Assembly (NCBI GenBank): GCA_964599885.1
Contig: CAZRHH010000051.1
Location: forward strand, 1-21,765
Source: CAZRHH01 sp964599885
Lineage (GTDB): Bacteria; Chloroflexota; Dehalococcoidia; DSTF01; JACRBR01
Direction of reading: 5' to 3'
DNA length: 21,765 nucleotides
Of this stretch, positions 12,928 through 20,288 are shown one piece after another (within the stretch, counting starts at the first letter, position 1; each line of letters opens with the position of its first letter). The position numbers and the translations under genes are program-made. The notes under the pieces were generated by a model. It worked only from the letters and a program-made list of their open reading frames with translations, was not told the origin of the DNA and searched no databases.

Positions 12928-13566
12928 ATGACTTCGTTCCTGCCGCTTTTGCCCATTTTCAGCAGCTTTCCGACTCCCGTGAAGCCGACGCTTCTCGACG
13001 AATGTGATGTGGAGCACGACGATCTCGACGTGCGGAAATCGGATGTCGCGGGCGCGCTGCTCGGTGATGCAATCCTCGGGGCCGACGACCTGCCTGACGG
13101 CTGGGAGCGGGCCGACGTCCGTGGCAGCAAGTCGCTGTTCGGGCGCAGCGAGGTCGGCGCGCTGTTCATCGCCGACATGCGGGTGCGGTTTCGGCACGCC
13201 GGCACGGGCGAAATGCTTGAGCAGCACATCGCGGTGCTGCCGCGCTGGGCGGTGCGGCACTTCGCCGACGAACTCGACGCAAACGTGACCGAGACGATCT
13301 GTTACCAGAACGACAGTCGCTCGCAGACGACGCTGATGCAGATGCCGGAGATCGGCGACCAGAAGTTCGCGTTCCGCACGGAGCGCGACCGCGGGCTCGA
13401 TGTCGCGCCGGCCGGCACCGATGCCGTGGTGCTTCGCCGCGGCGCCATGCTGATGGCGCTGGCGTTCTGGCAAGACGACGGTAACGTGCCGCATCCGTCG
13501 GCGGCGACATCGATGGCGGTGGTGGCGGATCGGAAGTGGTCGGCTACTGCGGACGCGCTGCGGTAG
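12928..13566 (+). CDS. Unassigned protein with a LPxGW-type segment
   Basis: A 212-residue protein that I do not recognise. After a Pro/Phe-rich N-terminus (MTSFLPLLPIFSSFP) and an acidic stretch with Asp/Glu clusters, the sequence LLGDAILGADDLPDGW (about 44-59) starts a possible alpha+beta domain with a GALFIADMRVRF strand, an LPRWAVRHFADEL helix, a GDQKFAF strand and a DAVVLRRGAMLMALAFW strand. The 'DLPxGW ... gD ... vvlRRG' order is reminiscent of extracytoplasmic sensor-like domains of Actinomycetota and Chloroflexota, but no real signal peptide or lipobox is present. Function unknown. The start is set by GAGGGAG. Monocistronic, convergent with metH. Confidence 0.7.
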   Translation: MTSFLPLLPIFSSFPTPVKPTLLDECDVEHDDLDVRKSDVAGALLGDAILGADDLPDGWERADVRGSKSLFGRSEVGALFIADMRVRFRHAGTGEMLEQHIAVLPRWAVRHFADELDANVTETICYQNDSRSQTTLMQMPEIGDQKFAFRTERDRGLDVAPAGTDAVVLRRGAMLMALAFWQDDGNVPHPSAATSMAVVADRKWSATADALR

Positions 13567-13585
13567 CGGTCGCTGCGGATTTCTT

Positions 13586-13612
13586 CACCACAGAGGCACG
13601 GAGACACAGAGG
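13586..13612 (+). repeat. Dispersed ACAGAGGCAC-type repeat, left copy
   Basis: A degenerate iteration of CACAGAGG/CACGGAGA. An inverted partner is at 13741-13766; over 23 aligned bases I count 19 matches. Repeats of this wording are familiar from intergenic DNA of many environmental bacteria. Confidence 0.6.
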
Positions 13613-13700
13613 ATCTTTTGTTGTGTGAGAAACGAGCGTTGCGCGTTTCACGACGTGACAGCGAGTGCGCGGTGTCCGACGCACGGCAGCGACCGATGAG

Positions 13701-13718
13701 GCGGAGCTAAAGCTCCGC
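13701..13718 (+). repeat. REP-like hairpin, GCGGAGC type
   Basis: GCGGAGC-TAAA-GCTCCGC followed by AGCTACATCGGG, identical in tail to the array copies at 1374 and 1479. It lies between two convergent genes, 54 bases beyond the metH stop. Confidence 0.8.
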
Positions 13719-13740
13719 AGCTACATCGGGTTTCTACCTA

Positions 13741-13766
13741 ACCTCTGTGCCCCTGTGACTCTGTAG
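13741..13766 (-). repeat. Dispersed ACAGAGGCAC-type repeat, inverted right copy
   Basis: The inverted partner of 13586-13612. Together they bracket a 181-base segment with the GCGGAGC hairpin inside, five bases short of the metH stop. Confidence 0.6.
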
Positions 13767-13771
13767 TTCGA

Positions 13772-16700
13772 TCAATCCGCGTCCGCGCCGGCGCTGAAGT
13801 AGGCGGCGTCCGGGTGGTGGAAGACGAGCGCTGACACCGATGCCTCCGGCTCCATCATGAAGCCTTCGGTCAGATCGACGCCGATCTCTTGCGCGCGCAG
13901 CAGATCGAACAGCACCGTCTGCGACTCGAGATCGGGGCACGCCGGATAGCCGAACGAGTAACGCTTGCCACGGTAGCGCGCCTGAAACAGATCCTTGCGA
14001 GGCGTCTCCGGTGCGTCCTCGAATCCCCAGAGCCTTCTGATGCGCGCGTGGATCAGCTCCGCCGCGGCTTCGGCCGATTCGAGCGCGAGCGCCTGCATGG
14101 CGTACGAACGCACGTATTCGCCGGCGTCCTTCGCCTTCTCAGCGCGTGCCCGGATACCCGCGCCGGCGGTGGTGACGAACATAGCGATGTGATCGCGCTT
14201 CGTGACGCGGCCTGTGGCGTCGCGCTCGGGGGGCAACGCGAGGTCGGGCAGCGCGAGCCCGTCGTCCTTTCGCTGGCGCGGGAACGTGAACGACGCGATC
14301 GGCGCGCTGCGATCGTCGGCGCCGAACAGGTGCAGCTTGTTGCCGTCGGGCTCCACCTCGAAGAACTGCCAGACGGCGCGCGCGTGCATGCCGCCGTCGC
14401 CGCGCAACTCGTCCTTCACGTTGTTCATGATCGTGACAAGTTCGAGCGCCTTTTCGTCGCCCTCGTCGATCGCGTCGGAGAAGCGGCCCTTGAAGCCGAG
14501 ATGCTTGCCGTAGAGCATCTGCGGGTTCACGTAGCTCCACACTTCGTCGAGATCGAGCGCCGTCTCGACGTGACGCGCGAGATCCGGCACGGGCGGTATC
14601 GGCACGTCGAGCGAGATGCGCGCGCTGCGGATCGACGTCTCGGCCGGGAGCACGGCGGCGGGCGCGCGCGGGTACTCCGTCGTGTCGCGTTCGAGCTGGT
14701 CGGCCTCGAGCTGCTGCCGCGCGTCGGGATCCATCAGCTTGTTCAGCGTGTCGAGGCCGTTCATCGCGTCCTTGCAGTAGACGACCGTGCCCTCGTACTG
14801 CGCGGCGATCTTCGTGCGCGTGAAGCGATCGCTCAGCGCCGCGCCGCCGACGAGCAGCGGCGTATCGACACCGGCATCGCGCAAGTCGCCCGCGGTGATC
14901 ACCATCTGTTGCGCGGACTTGACGAGCAGCCCCGACAGACCGATCACGTCGGGTTGATGCTTCTGCGCCGCTTCGATTAGCACCTCCGGCGGCACCTTAA
15001 TGCCGAGGTTAACGACCGTGTAGCCGTTGTTCGACATGATGATGTCGACGAGATTCTTGCCGATATCGTGCACGTCGCCCTTTACGGTCGCGAGCATGAT
15101 GCGGCCGCGCGACGACGTGTCGCTCTTCTCCATGTACTGCTCAAGATGCGAGACGGCGGCTTTCATCGCTTCGGCGCTCTGCAGCACTTCGGCGACGATC
15201 AGCTCGTTGGCGTTGAACAGGCGGCCGACTTCGTCCATGCCGGCCATCAGCGGCCCGTTGATGATGTCGAGCGGCGCCGCTTCTTCGCGCTTGCGTTCGA
15301 GATCGGGCACGAGCCCGTCGCGCGTGCCTTCGATGATGTAGTTCGCCAGCCGTTCGTCGAGCGGCAACGTCGAGATGTCCTTCTTCTTGCGCGACTGCGC
15401 GCCGCGGAAGTGCGCCGCGAACGCCGCCACCGGATCGTCACCGCGGTTCCACAGCAGATCTTCGGCGAGCTTGCGCTCGTCGTCCGGGATCGAGGCGTAG
15501 CGTTCGAGCTTCTCGGCATTGACGATCGCGAGGTCGAGCCCCGCCTTCGTGCAGTGGTACAGGAACACGGAGTTCAGCACTTCGCGGCCGGCGTCCGGCA
15601 GCCCGAACGAGATGTTGCTGATGCCGAGGATCGTCTTCGTGTGCGGCAGCGCCTGCTTGATCAGACGGATGCCCTCGATCGTTTCCGGCGCGCTGCCGAC
15701 GTAGTTCTTGTCGCCGGTCGCGCACGGAAAGACGAGCGGGTCGAAGATGATGTCTTCGCCGCGAATGCCATAGTTCTCCGTCAGCAGCCTGTGCGAGCGC
15801 TCGGCGATCTCCAGCTTGCGTTCGCGCGTGATCGCCTGCGCCTGCTCCTTGTCCTCGTCGATGCAGCCGACGACGAGCGCGGCGCCGTACCTGCGCGCGA
15901 GCGGTGTCACCGTCTCGAACTTGTCGAGCCCGTCTTCGAGGTTGATCGAGTTGATGATCGACTTACCCTGGCACCACGTCAGCGAGCGCTCGATCGACAG
16001 CGGATCCGTCGTATCGATCATCACCGGCACGCGAATCTTGCGCATGATCTTGTCGTAGAAGCGGTCGATGTCGTACAGCTCGTCGCGATCGGCGTTCTGC
16101 AGGTTCACGTCGATGATCTGCGCGCCGTTCTTCACCTGCTGCCGCGCGATCTCGCTCGCTTCTTCGTACTTCTCGTCGCTGATCAGCCGCTTGAACTTGC
16201 GCGAGCCCACTTCGTTCGTGCGCTCGCCGATGATCAGCGGGCGATCGTCATCATCCGCCTCGACGAGATCGATGCCGGAGAACAGCGTGCGGTGGTGCTG
16301 CGTCGCGACGCGCGGGCGCTTGCCGTCGGCCATCTGCGCCAGCGTGCGGATGTGCTCGGGCGTCGTGCCGCAGCAGCCGCCGACGAAGTTCAGCCAGCCG
16401 TTGTCGACGAAGCGCTCCAGCACCGTCGCGATCTGCGTCGGCGTCTCGCAGTACTCGCCGTCATGATCGGGCAGGCCGGCGTTCGGCACACACGAGATGC
16501 GCGTCTCGGCCAGCCCCGCGATGCTGCGGATGTGGTCCGTCATGAACTCCGGGCCCGTCGAGCAGTTGAGCCCGAGCGCGAACAGATCGGCGTGCATCAT
16601 CGACGCCGCGAACGCCTCGGCCGTCTGCCCGGCGAGCATGCTGCCCATCTGCTCGATCGTGCCGGACACCATGATCGGCAGCCGGTAGCCGAGTTTGTCG

Positions 16701-17257
16701 AGCGCGCGCCAGGTGCCGATCAGGCCGGCCTTCGCCGTGCGCGTGTCGTTCTGCGTTTCGAGGATCAGCGCGTCGACGCCGCCCTCCGCGAGCGCGCGCG
16801 CCTGCTCGGCGTACGTCGCGATCAGCTCGTCGAACGTGACGCCGCCGGTGATCGAGATCGCCTTTGTCGTCGGGCCCATCGTGCCGACGACGAAGCGCGG
16901 CTTCGTGGGCGTCGCGTAGGCGTCGGCGCACTCGCGGGCGAGGCGGGCGGCGCGCTGGTTGATATCGGTCGCGCTGTCCTGCAGCCCGTACTCGGCGAGC
17001 ACGATGCCCATGCCGCCGAAGGTGTTGGTCTCGATCAGGTCGGCGCCGGCTTCGAGGTAGGCGTTGTGCATGTCGCGAAGCACGTCGGGGCGGCTGTAGA
17101 TCAGCGCCTCGGGGCAGCCTTCAAACTGCGGCCCGCCGAAGTCGTCGATCGACAGCCCGCGCGTGAGCAGGTAGACGCCCTGGGACCCGTCAAAGACGAG
17201 CACCCGCTCGGCTGCGGCCTCGTGAAGCAGCGCAATACGCGATTCGCGGTCGTTCAT
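13772..17257 (-). CDS. metH: Cobalamin-dependent methionine synthase
   Basis: A full-length 1161-residue enzyme (E. coli MetH is slightly longer). The homocysteine domain carries the zinc cysteines Cys232 (LGLNCSTGP) and Cys295/Cys296 (VGGCCGTTP). The methyltetrahydrofolate domain begins near 341 (LIIGERTNEVGSRKF) and includes DVNLQNADRDE. The cobalamin cap and domain span about 625-850, with GDVHDIGKN placing His730 as the lower axial cobalt ligand and SGLLVKSAQ further on. The activation domain (about 880-1161) has RGKRYSFGYPACPD and the ASVSALVFHHPDAAYFS ending, so AdoMet-dependent reactivation is expected. It methylates homocysteine to methionine. It follows the HTH regulator after 12 bases; no leader long enough for a cobalamin or SAM riboswitch exists. 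Confidence 0.98.
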   Translation of the reverse strand: MNDRESRIALLHEAAAERVLVFDGSQGVYLLTRGLSIDDFGGPQFEGCPEALIYSRPDVLRDMHNAYLEAGADLIETNTFGGMGIVLAEYGLQDSATDINQRAARLARECADAYATPTKPRFVVGTMGPTTKAISITGGVTFDELIATYAEQARALAEGGVDALILETQNDTRTAKAGLIGTWRALDKLGYRLPIMVSGTIEQMGSMLAGQTAEAFAASMMHADLFALGLNCSTGPEFMTDHIRSIAGLAETRISCVPNAGLPDHDGEYCETPTQIATVLERFVDNGWLNFVGGCCGTTPEHIRTLAQMADGKRPRVATQHHRTLFSGIDLVEADDDDRPLIIGERTNEVGSRKFKRLISDEKYEEASEIARQQVKNGAQIIDVNLQNADRDELYDIDRFYDKIMRKIRVPVMIDTTDPLSIERSLTWCQGKSIINSINLEDGLDKFETVTPLARRYGAALVVGCIDEDKEQAQAITRERKLEIAERSHRLLTENYGIRGEDIIFDPLVFPCATGDKNYVGSAPETIEGIRLIKQALPHTKTILGISNISFGLPDAGREVLNSVFLYHCTKAGLDLAIVNAEKLERYASIPDDERKLAEDLLWNRGDDPVAAFAAHFRGAQSRKKKDISTLPLDERLANYIIEGTRDGLVPDLERKREEAAPLDIINGPLMAGMDEVGRLFNANELIVAEVLQSAEAMKAAVSHLEQYMEKSDTSSRGRIMLATVKGDVHDIGKNLVDIIMSNNGYTVVNLGIKVPPEVLIEAAQKHQPDVIGLSGLLVKSAQQMVITAGDLRDAGVDTPLLVGGAALSDRFTRTKIAAQYEGTVVYCKDAMNGLDTLNKLMDPDARQQLEADQLERDTTEYPRAPAAVLPAETSIRSARISLDVPIPPVPDLARHVETALDLDEVWSYVNPQMLYGKHLGFKGRFSDAIDEGDEKALELVTIMNNVKDELRGDGGMHARAVWQFFEVEPDGNKLHLFGADDRSAPIASFTFPRQRKDDGLALPDLALPPERDATGRVTKRDHIAMFVTTAGAGIRARAEKAKDAGEYVRSYAMQALALESAEAAAELIHARIRRLWGFEDAPETPRKDLFQARYRGKRYSFGYPACPDLESQTVLFDLLRAQEIGVDLTEGFMMEPEASVSALVFHHPDAAYFSAGADAD

Positions 17258-17265
17258 GGCACATA

Positions 17266-17271
17266 CAGATT
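17266..17271 (-). promoter_or_regulatory. Possible internal -10 TAATCT overlapping the regulator stop codon
   Basis: Minus-strand CTAATCT includes the TAA stop of the upstream gene and lies about 9 bases before the metH ATG, with no Shine-Dalgarno between. It may give metH its own near-leaderless transcript in addition to readthrough from the regulator gene. Confidence 0.3.
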
Positions 17272-18112
17272 AGCGGATTGCGGCAAGGGGGTGGGTTGGG
17301 GGGCGGAGGGATTGCAGCTGAACTAGCCTCGACCAGGTTTCGGCGTCGAGTGGGATCCAGTCGTTGAGCGCGAGGCCGTCGGGCTCTGAGGCGGGGCCTA
17401 CCATGCCGCGGAAGCGGAGCGTGCCGACGTCGGGGTCTTTCCAGACGACGGGATAGTCCCAGCGGATCTTCGGGGTGGTGGGCTCGGCGTGCTGCCACGC
17501 GTTCAAGAATGGCTGGATGTACTTCGGCTCGCCGGCGAGAAACCGCTCGATGACGGCCGCTATGTACGGGCTGGGGTTGTCGAGCGCTTCGGCGCCGCGG
17601 TGGTGGCCCTTCAAGCCGCCGATCATCGCATCAAGTATCTCGGGAAGGTTGGTGCAGCGATCCGCGAAACGCGGATTGCTTGCGACTGCGAGCAGGTTGC
17701 GATCGAGCGGATCGAGAAACTCGGTGAGGAGATCGACCTCCCATAACCGCTGCGCCGCCGCGTTGGCGGCCAGGACCCCCATCCACTCGTTGAGGAGAAA
17801 CGCGGGCCAGGGGTGGGCGTCGATGAACGCGGTCGCCTCCTCGATCGTGAACATGAATCCGCTGTCGAGCCACGGGCCGAGTTCGAAAGAGTCGGTGGCG
17901 TAGCCGGCGGCGCCGAGGATCTGGCTGCGTTCGACGCGATCGACCTTGAGCGCATCGAGTATGGCGGTGAGGTACGGGCGCGAGGGGTGGCGCCGGCCGG
18001 ACTCGTAGGCTTTGAGTGACGCGAGGGAGATGTGGGAGCGGGCGGCGAGCGTTGCTTTGTCGAGCGCGAGTCTGGTGCGGGCGTCGGTGAGCATGCGGAA
18101 CCATTCGGTCAT
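17270..18112 (-). CDS. XRE-type regulator with MmyB-like ligand-binding domain
   Basis: A 280-residue regulator. Residues 7-69 form an XRE helix-turn-helix (TLAARSHISLASLKAYESGRR, quoted in part, holds the recognition helix region). Residues about 85-260 resemble the MmyB/MltR-type ligand-binding fold: FMFTIEEATAFIDAHPWPAFLLN then WMGVLAANAAAQRLW, followed by NPRFADR and a Trp-rich C-terminal sheet. MmyB-family domains are PAS-like and some bind fatty acids. It is co-directional with metH (12-base gap) and divergent from the secreted lipase gene, with a 17-bp palindrome between. Control of either gene or of itself is inferred. A -10 box lies 6 bases before its ATG with no Shine-Dalgarno. Confidence 0.82.
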   Translation of the reverse strand: MTEWFRMLTDARTRLALDKATLAARSHISLASLKAYESGRRHPSRPYLTAILDALKVDRVERSQILGAAGYATDSFELGPWLDSGFMFTIEEATAFIDAHPWPAFLLNEWMGVLAANAAAQRLWEVDLLTEFLDPLDRNLLAVASNPRFADRCTNLPEILDAMIGGLKGHHRGAEALDNPSPYIAAVIERFLAGEPKYIQPFLNAWQHAEPTTPKIRWDYPVVWKDPDVGTLRFRGMVGPASEPDGLALNDWIPLDAETWSRLVQLQSLRPPTHPLAAIR

Positions 18113-18118
18113 GGGGGG

Positions 18119-18124
18119 AGGATA
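18119..18124 (-). promoter_or_regulatory. Candidate -10 TATCCT, predicts leaderless regulator mRNA
   Basis: On the minus strand CTATCCT is followed by six C and then ATG 18112. The spacing equals that at larE and at the nucleotidyltransferase gene. Confidence 0.5.
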
Positions 18125-18161
18125 GACGGGAAGCGTGGTGGTTGGAAGAGACGCATGGATA

Positions 18162-18178
18162 CAAACGGTAGCCGTTTG
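18162..18178. promoter_or_regulatory. Candidate operator CAAACGG-TAG-CCGTTTG
   Basis: Perfect 7-bp arms with a 3-base spacer, so half-sites are one helical turn apart, as expected for a dimeric XRE regulator. It lies in the 179-base divergent gap, about 38 bases upstream of the regulator -10 box and 113 bases before the secreted protein start. Confidence 0.5.
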
Positions 18179-18291
18179 GGGCTATGCGCTGCGCACGCAG
18201 CCGGCGTATGTTGGCGGCAACAGTACGGCGCTCCTCGAGGGTCGGCGCTTGGGCGGCCAGCGCATCGCACTTCACCCGGGAGAGACACGAC

Positions 18292-19719
18292 ATGAAGAGC
18301 ATCGTTGTTTTTGGGACCATCACCATGGTCGCGGCGCTGTGCATCACAGTAGGAATGCTTGCACAACCGGCGGCAACCACGACTAGGGCGCAGGAGAATG
18401 CGCCAACGAAGACATCCGAGCCTTCGACCACCCCGGTCGCCACGTCGACAGCTACGATATCGGTTGCATGGACGAGCACGCCGACGGCAACCGCGACGAC
18501 CCAGGCCAACTCCGCTGCCAGAATCACGATCAGGAAAGTAATCGCTCAGACTGGCAGGGAGGGCGGAACGTTCGACTTCAGTTCGGAGTTCGGGAGCTTC
18601 CAACTGGGCGCCGGCGACGTATTCAACACGAGCAATCTGGCGCCCGGGACGTACAACGTGACGGAGGCTGCCGTTGACGGCTGGAGCGTCGAATCCATTA
18701 CATGCACGGGATCCATTTCCAAAGGTAGGACCGACGCGGAGAATCGAACGGTCTTGATTGAGGTTGGTCCGGGAGGCGTGGCGGATTGCACGTTTGTGAA
18801 CAGCCAAGGGCCAGCCACCCGCCAGACCAAAGTGCTGTTTATTCAAGGGATCGGGTCGAGCAGTTCATGCTCTGATGGGTTTGCTCCTGGGCTGAGTTGG
18901 CTTACGGGGAGTCTCGTTCAACAAATTACCAGCCTGAATCATGACGACTTTCTGTACTACGCGTACCGTTCCCCATACACGCCGAGCGGTACCTGTTCCG
19001 ACGGCAACCCGCGTTACTCTAACCTTGATTCTTGCTGGACGATTGACGACACGTACAGGGATCGCGGTGAGCGCCGCGTCAACGCCGGCCAGGCTAAGCG
19101 GCTCGCTGCGTACCTTCGTTCCTACCTTGACGCGCATCCGTCGACAGACTTCGCGCTGGTCACTCACAGTCAAGGAGGAGTGCTCGCGGCCTATACTGTC
19201 AAACAAGAATTGAGCGCCGCGTATCGCCAGCGCGTTCAAGCACTCGTGACACTAGACAGTCCCCTTGGTGGCATCAACACTCTTGGGGCTGGACTTCTAC
19301 GCTCCGAGGTCGGGTGCGCGAACAACGACCTGAGGCTCGACTCGGCTTTCGACATGAAGCCGGGTGACAACGTCATCGGGAGGATTAACGACGGCTTTCG
19401 ACCAGCCACAAGACTCTACACCGTTGATGCGGATCCCGGATGCCAACCGTGGTTAAGTAACCGAAGGTGCACCAGATTCGGACTGATTGACGCAGAGCAC
19501 GCGACGAGTTGGTGGGCAACTAGCCGGCTCAAGGTGCGCTCGGACTTTCATAGCGATCCGTGGATCGGCTGTTTCCTCCTCGCAGCAGGAGGCACTCAAT
19601 GCTCGGATAGCCTCGGAATAGGACTGCCACCCGAAGGTGCGAAACTGGCGCGATTCGTTGCCTGCGCGGTCGGGAATCTGAGCACCAACTGTCGCGCGTA
19701 CGCGAACACGGCTGACTAG
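18292..19719 (+). CDS. Secreted lipase/esterase-like protein with prealbumin-like domain
   Basis: A 475-residue exported protein. An N-terminal hydrophobic segment (about 5-24) is a signal peptide, followed by a Thr/Ser/Pro/Ala linker (27-75). Residues 77-171 (ITIRKVIAQ ... GGTFDF ... LAPGTYNVTE ... CTFVNS) match the SpaA/prealbumin-like fold of bacterial surface proteins. From residue 179 an alpha/beta hydrolase begins with VLFIQGIGSS; the nucleophile elbow is LVTHSQGG with Ser293, and LYTVDADPG and DFHSDPW offer the acid and His. Many Cys suggest disulfides outside the cell. The start at 18292 follows GGGAGAG. GC is lower than its neighbours (27 of 60 at 18901-18960), suggesting acquisition. 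It ends in four consecutive in-frame stops. Confidence 0.82.
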   Translation: MKSIVVFGTITMVAALCITVGMLAQPAATTTRAQENAPTKTSEPSTTPVATSTATISVAWTSTPTATATTQANSAARITIRKVIAQTGREGGTFDFSSEFGSFQLGAGDVFNTSNLAPGTYNVTEAAVDGWSVESITCTGSISKGRTDAENRTVLIEVGPGGVADCTFVNSQGPATRQTKVLFIQGIGSSSSCSDGFAPGLSWLTGSLVQQITSLNHDDFLYYAYRSPYTPSGTCSDGNPRYSNLDSCWTIDDTYRDRGERRVNAGQAKRLAAYLRSYLDAHPSTDFALVTHSQGGVLAAYTVKQELSAAYRQRVQALVTLDSPLGGINTLGAGLLRSEVGCANNDLRLDSAFDMKPGDNVIGRINDGFRPATRLYTVDADPGCQPWLSNRRCTRFGLIDAEHATSWWATSRLKVRSDFHSDPWIGCFLLAAGGTQCSDSLGIGLPPEGAKLARFVACAVGNLSTNCRAYANTAD

Positions 19720-19724
19720 TAGTA

Positions 19725-20285
19725 GTGACGCGGCCCGGCTGCTCGCGAGAAGACGTTGTCCGATTCCTTCGCGTAGACATCAGCCCAGCTCCCACGCGCA
19801 GTGCGGCGTGCGATGCGGACGACGACAACGACGGGCGAAGCGACGTCGATGAGATCGGCGGCATCGGATGCGCGGCGACGAACTCGCTGAGCGCGGACAG
19901 CGACGGCGACAACTTCCTCGACGGCGCAGAGTGCAGCATCGGCACGAACCCGGACGACGTCAACAGCCGGCCGACGCAGGCGCAGTGCGGCGCGACGACC
20001 GATGCTGACGGCGACAAGCTGCTCGAGTTCCGCGAAGTGTGCTTCTACGGCACGGATCCGGCCGTCGCCAACACCGACGGCGATGTGTGCGGCGACGGGC
20101 GCGAGGTAGCGTCCATCGACGGCGACACCAACGTGAACGTCCTTGACTTGCAGCAGATCGCGACGGCGCAGGGCACGTACGTGCGGCCCGGAACGCCGGT
20201 GCAGGTGAACTTCGACATCACCCGCGACGGACAAATCAACGTCGCCGATCTGCAGCAGTCCGCGGTGTCGATGGGTAACTGCTAG
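19725..20285 (+). CDS. Dockerin plus thrombospondin type 3-like Ca-repeat tail, probable 3' remnant
   Basis: The 186-residue frame has no ATG near its beginning, no ribosome binding site and no signal peptide; GTG 19725 is nominal, and an in-frame TGA lies just upstream at 19713. Residues from about 28 show calcium-loop repeats (DADDDNDGRSDVDE, SDGDNFLDGAE, DADGDKLLEFRE, NTDGDVCGDGRE). The last 55 residues form a type I dockerin with two F-hand loops: IDGDTNVNVLDLQQIATAQG, in which loop position 1 is Ser rather than Asp, and DITRDGQINVADLQQSA. Dockerins bind cohesins and calcium outside the cell. GC is high (40 of 60 at 19981-20040), unlike the preceding lipase. Most likely the native C-terminal end of a surface protein cut off from its 5' part. 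Confidence 0.65.
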   Translation: MTRPGCSREDVVRFLRVDISPAPTRSAACDADDDNDGRSDVDEIGGIGCAATNSLSADSDGDNFLDGAECSIGTNPDDVNSRPTQAQCGATTDADGDKLLEFREVCFYGTDPAVANTDGDVCGDGREVASIDGDTNVNVLDLQQIATAQGTYVRPGTPVQVNFDITRDGQINVADLQQSAVSMGNC

Positions 20286-20288
20286 GGG

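Noticed and set aside
17258..17269. Riboswitch upstream of metH
   Set aside because: Only 12 bases separate metH from the upstream stop codon, too few for any known aptamer.
15068..17326. Long plus-strand open frame (752 codons)
   Set aside because: Antisense to metH, whose domains and metal ligands are all intact. The frame is open because of high GC codon bias.
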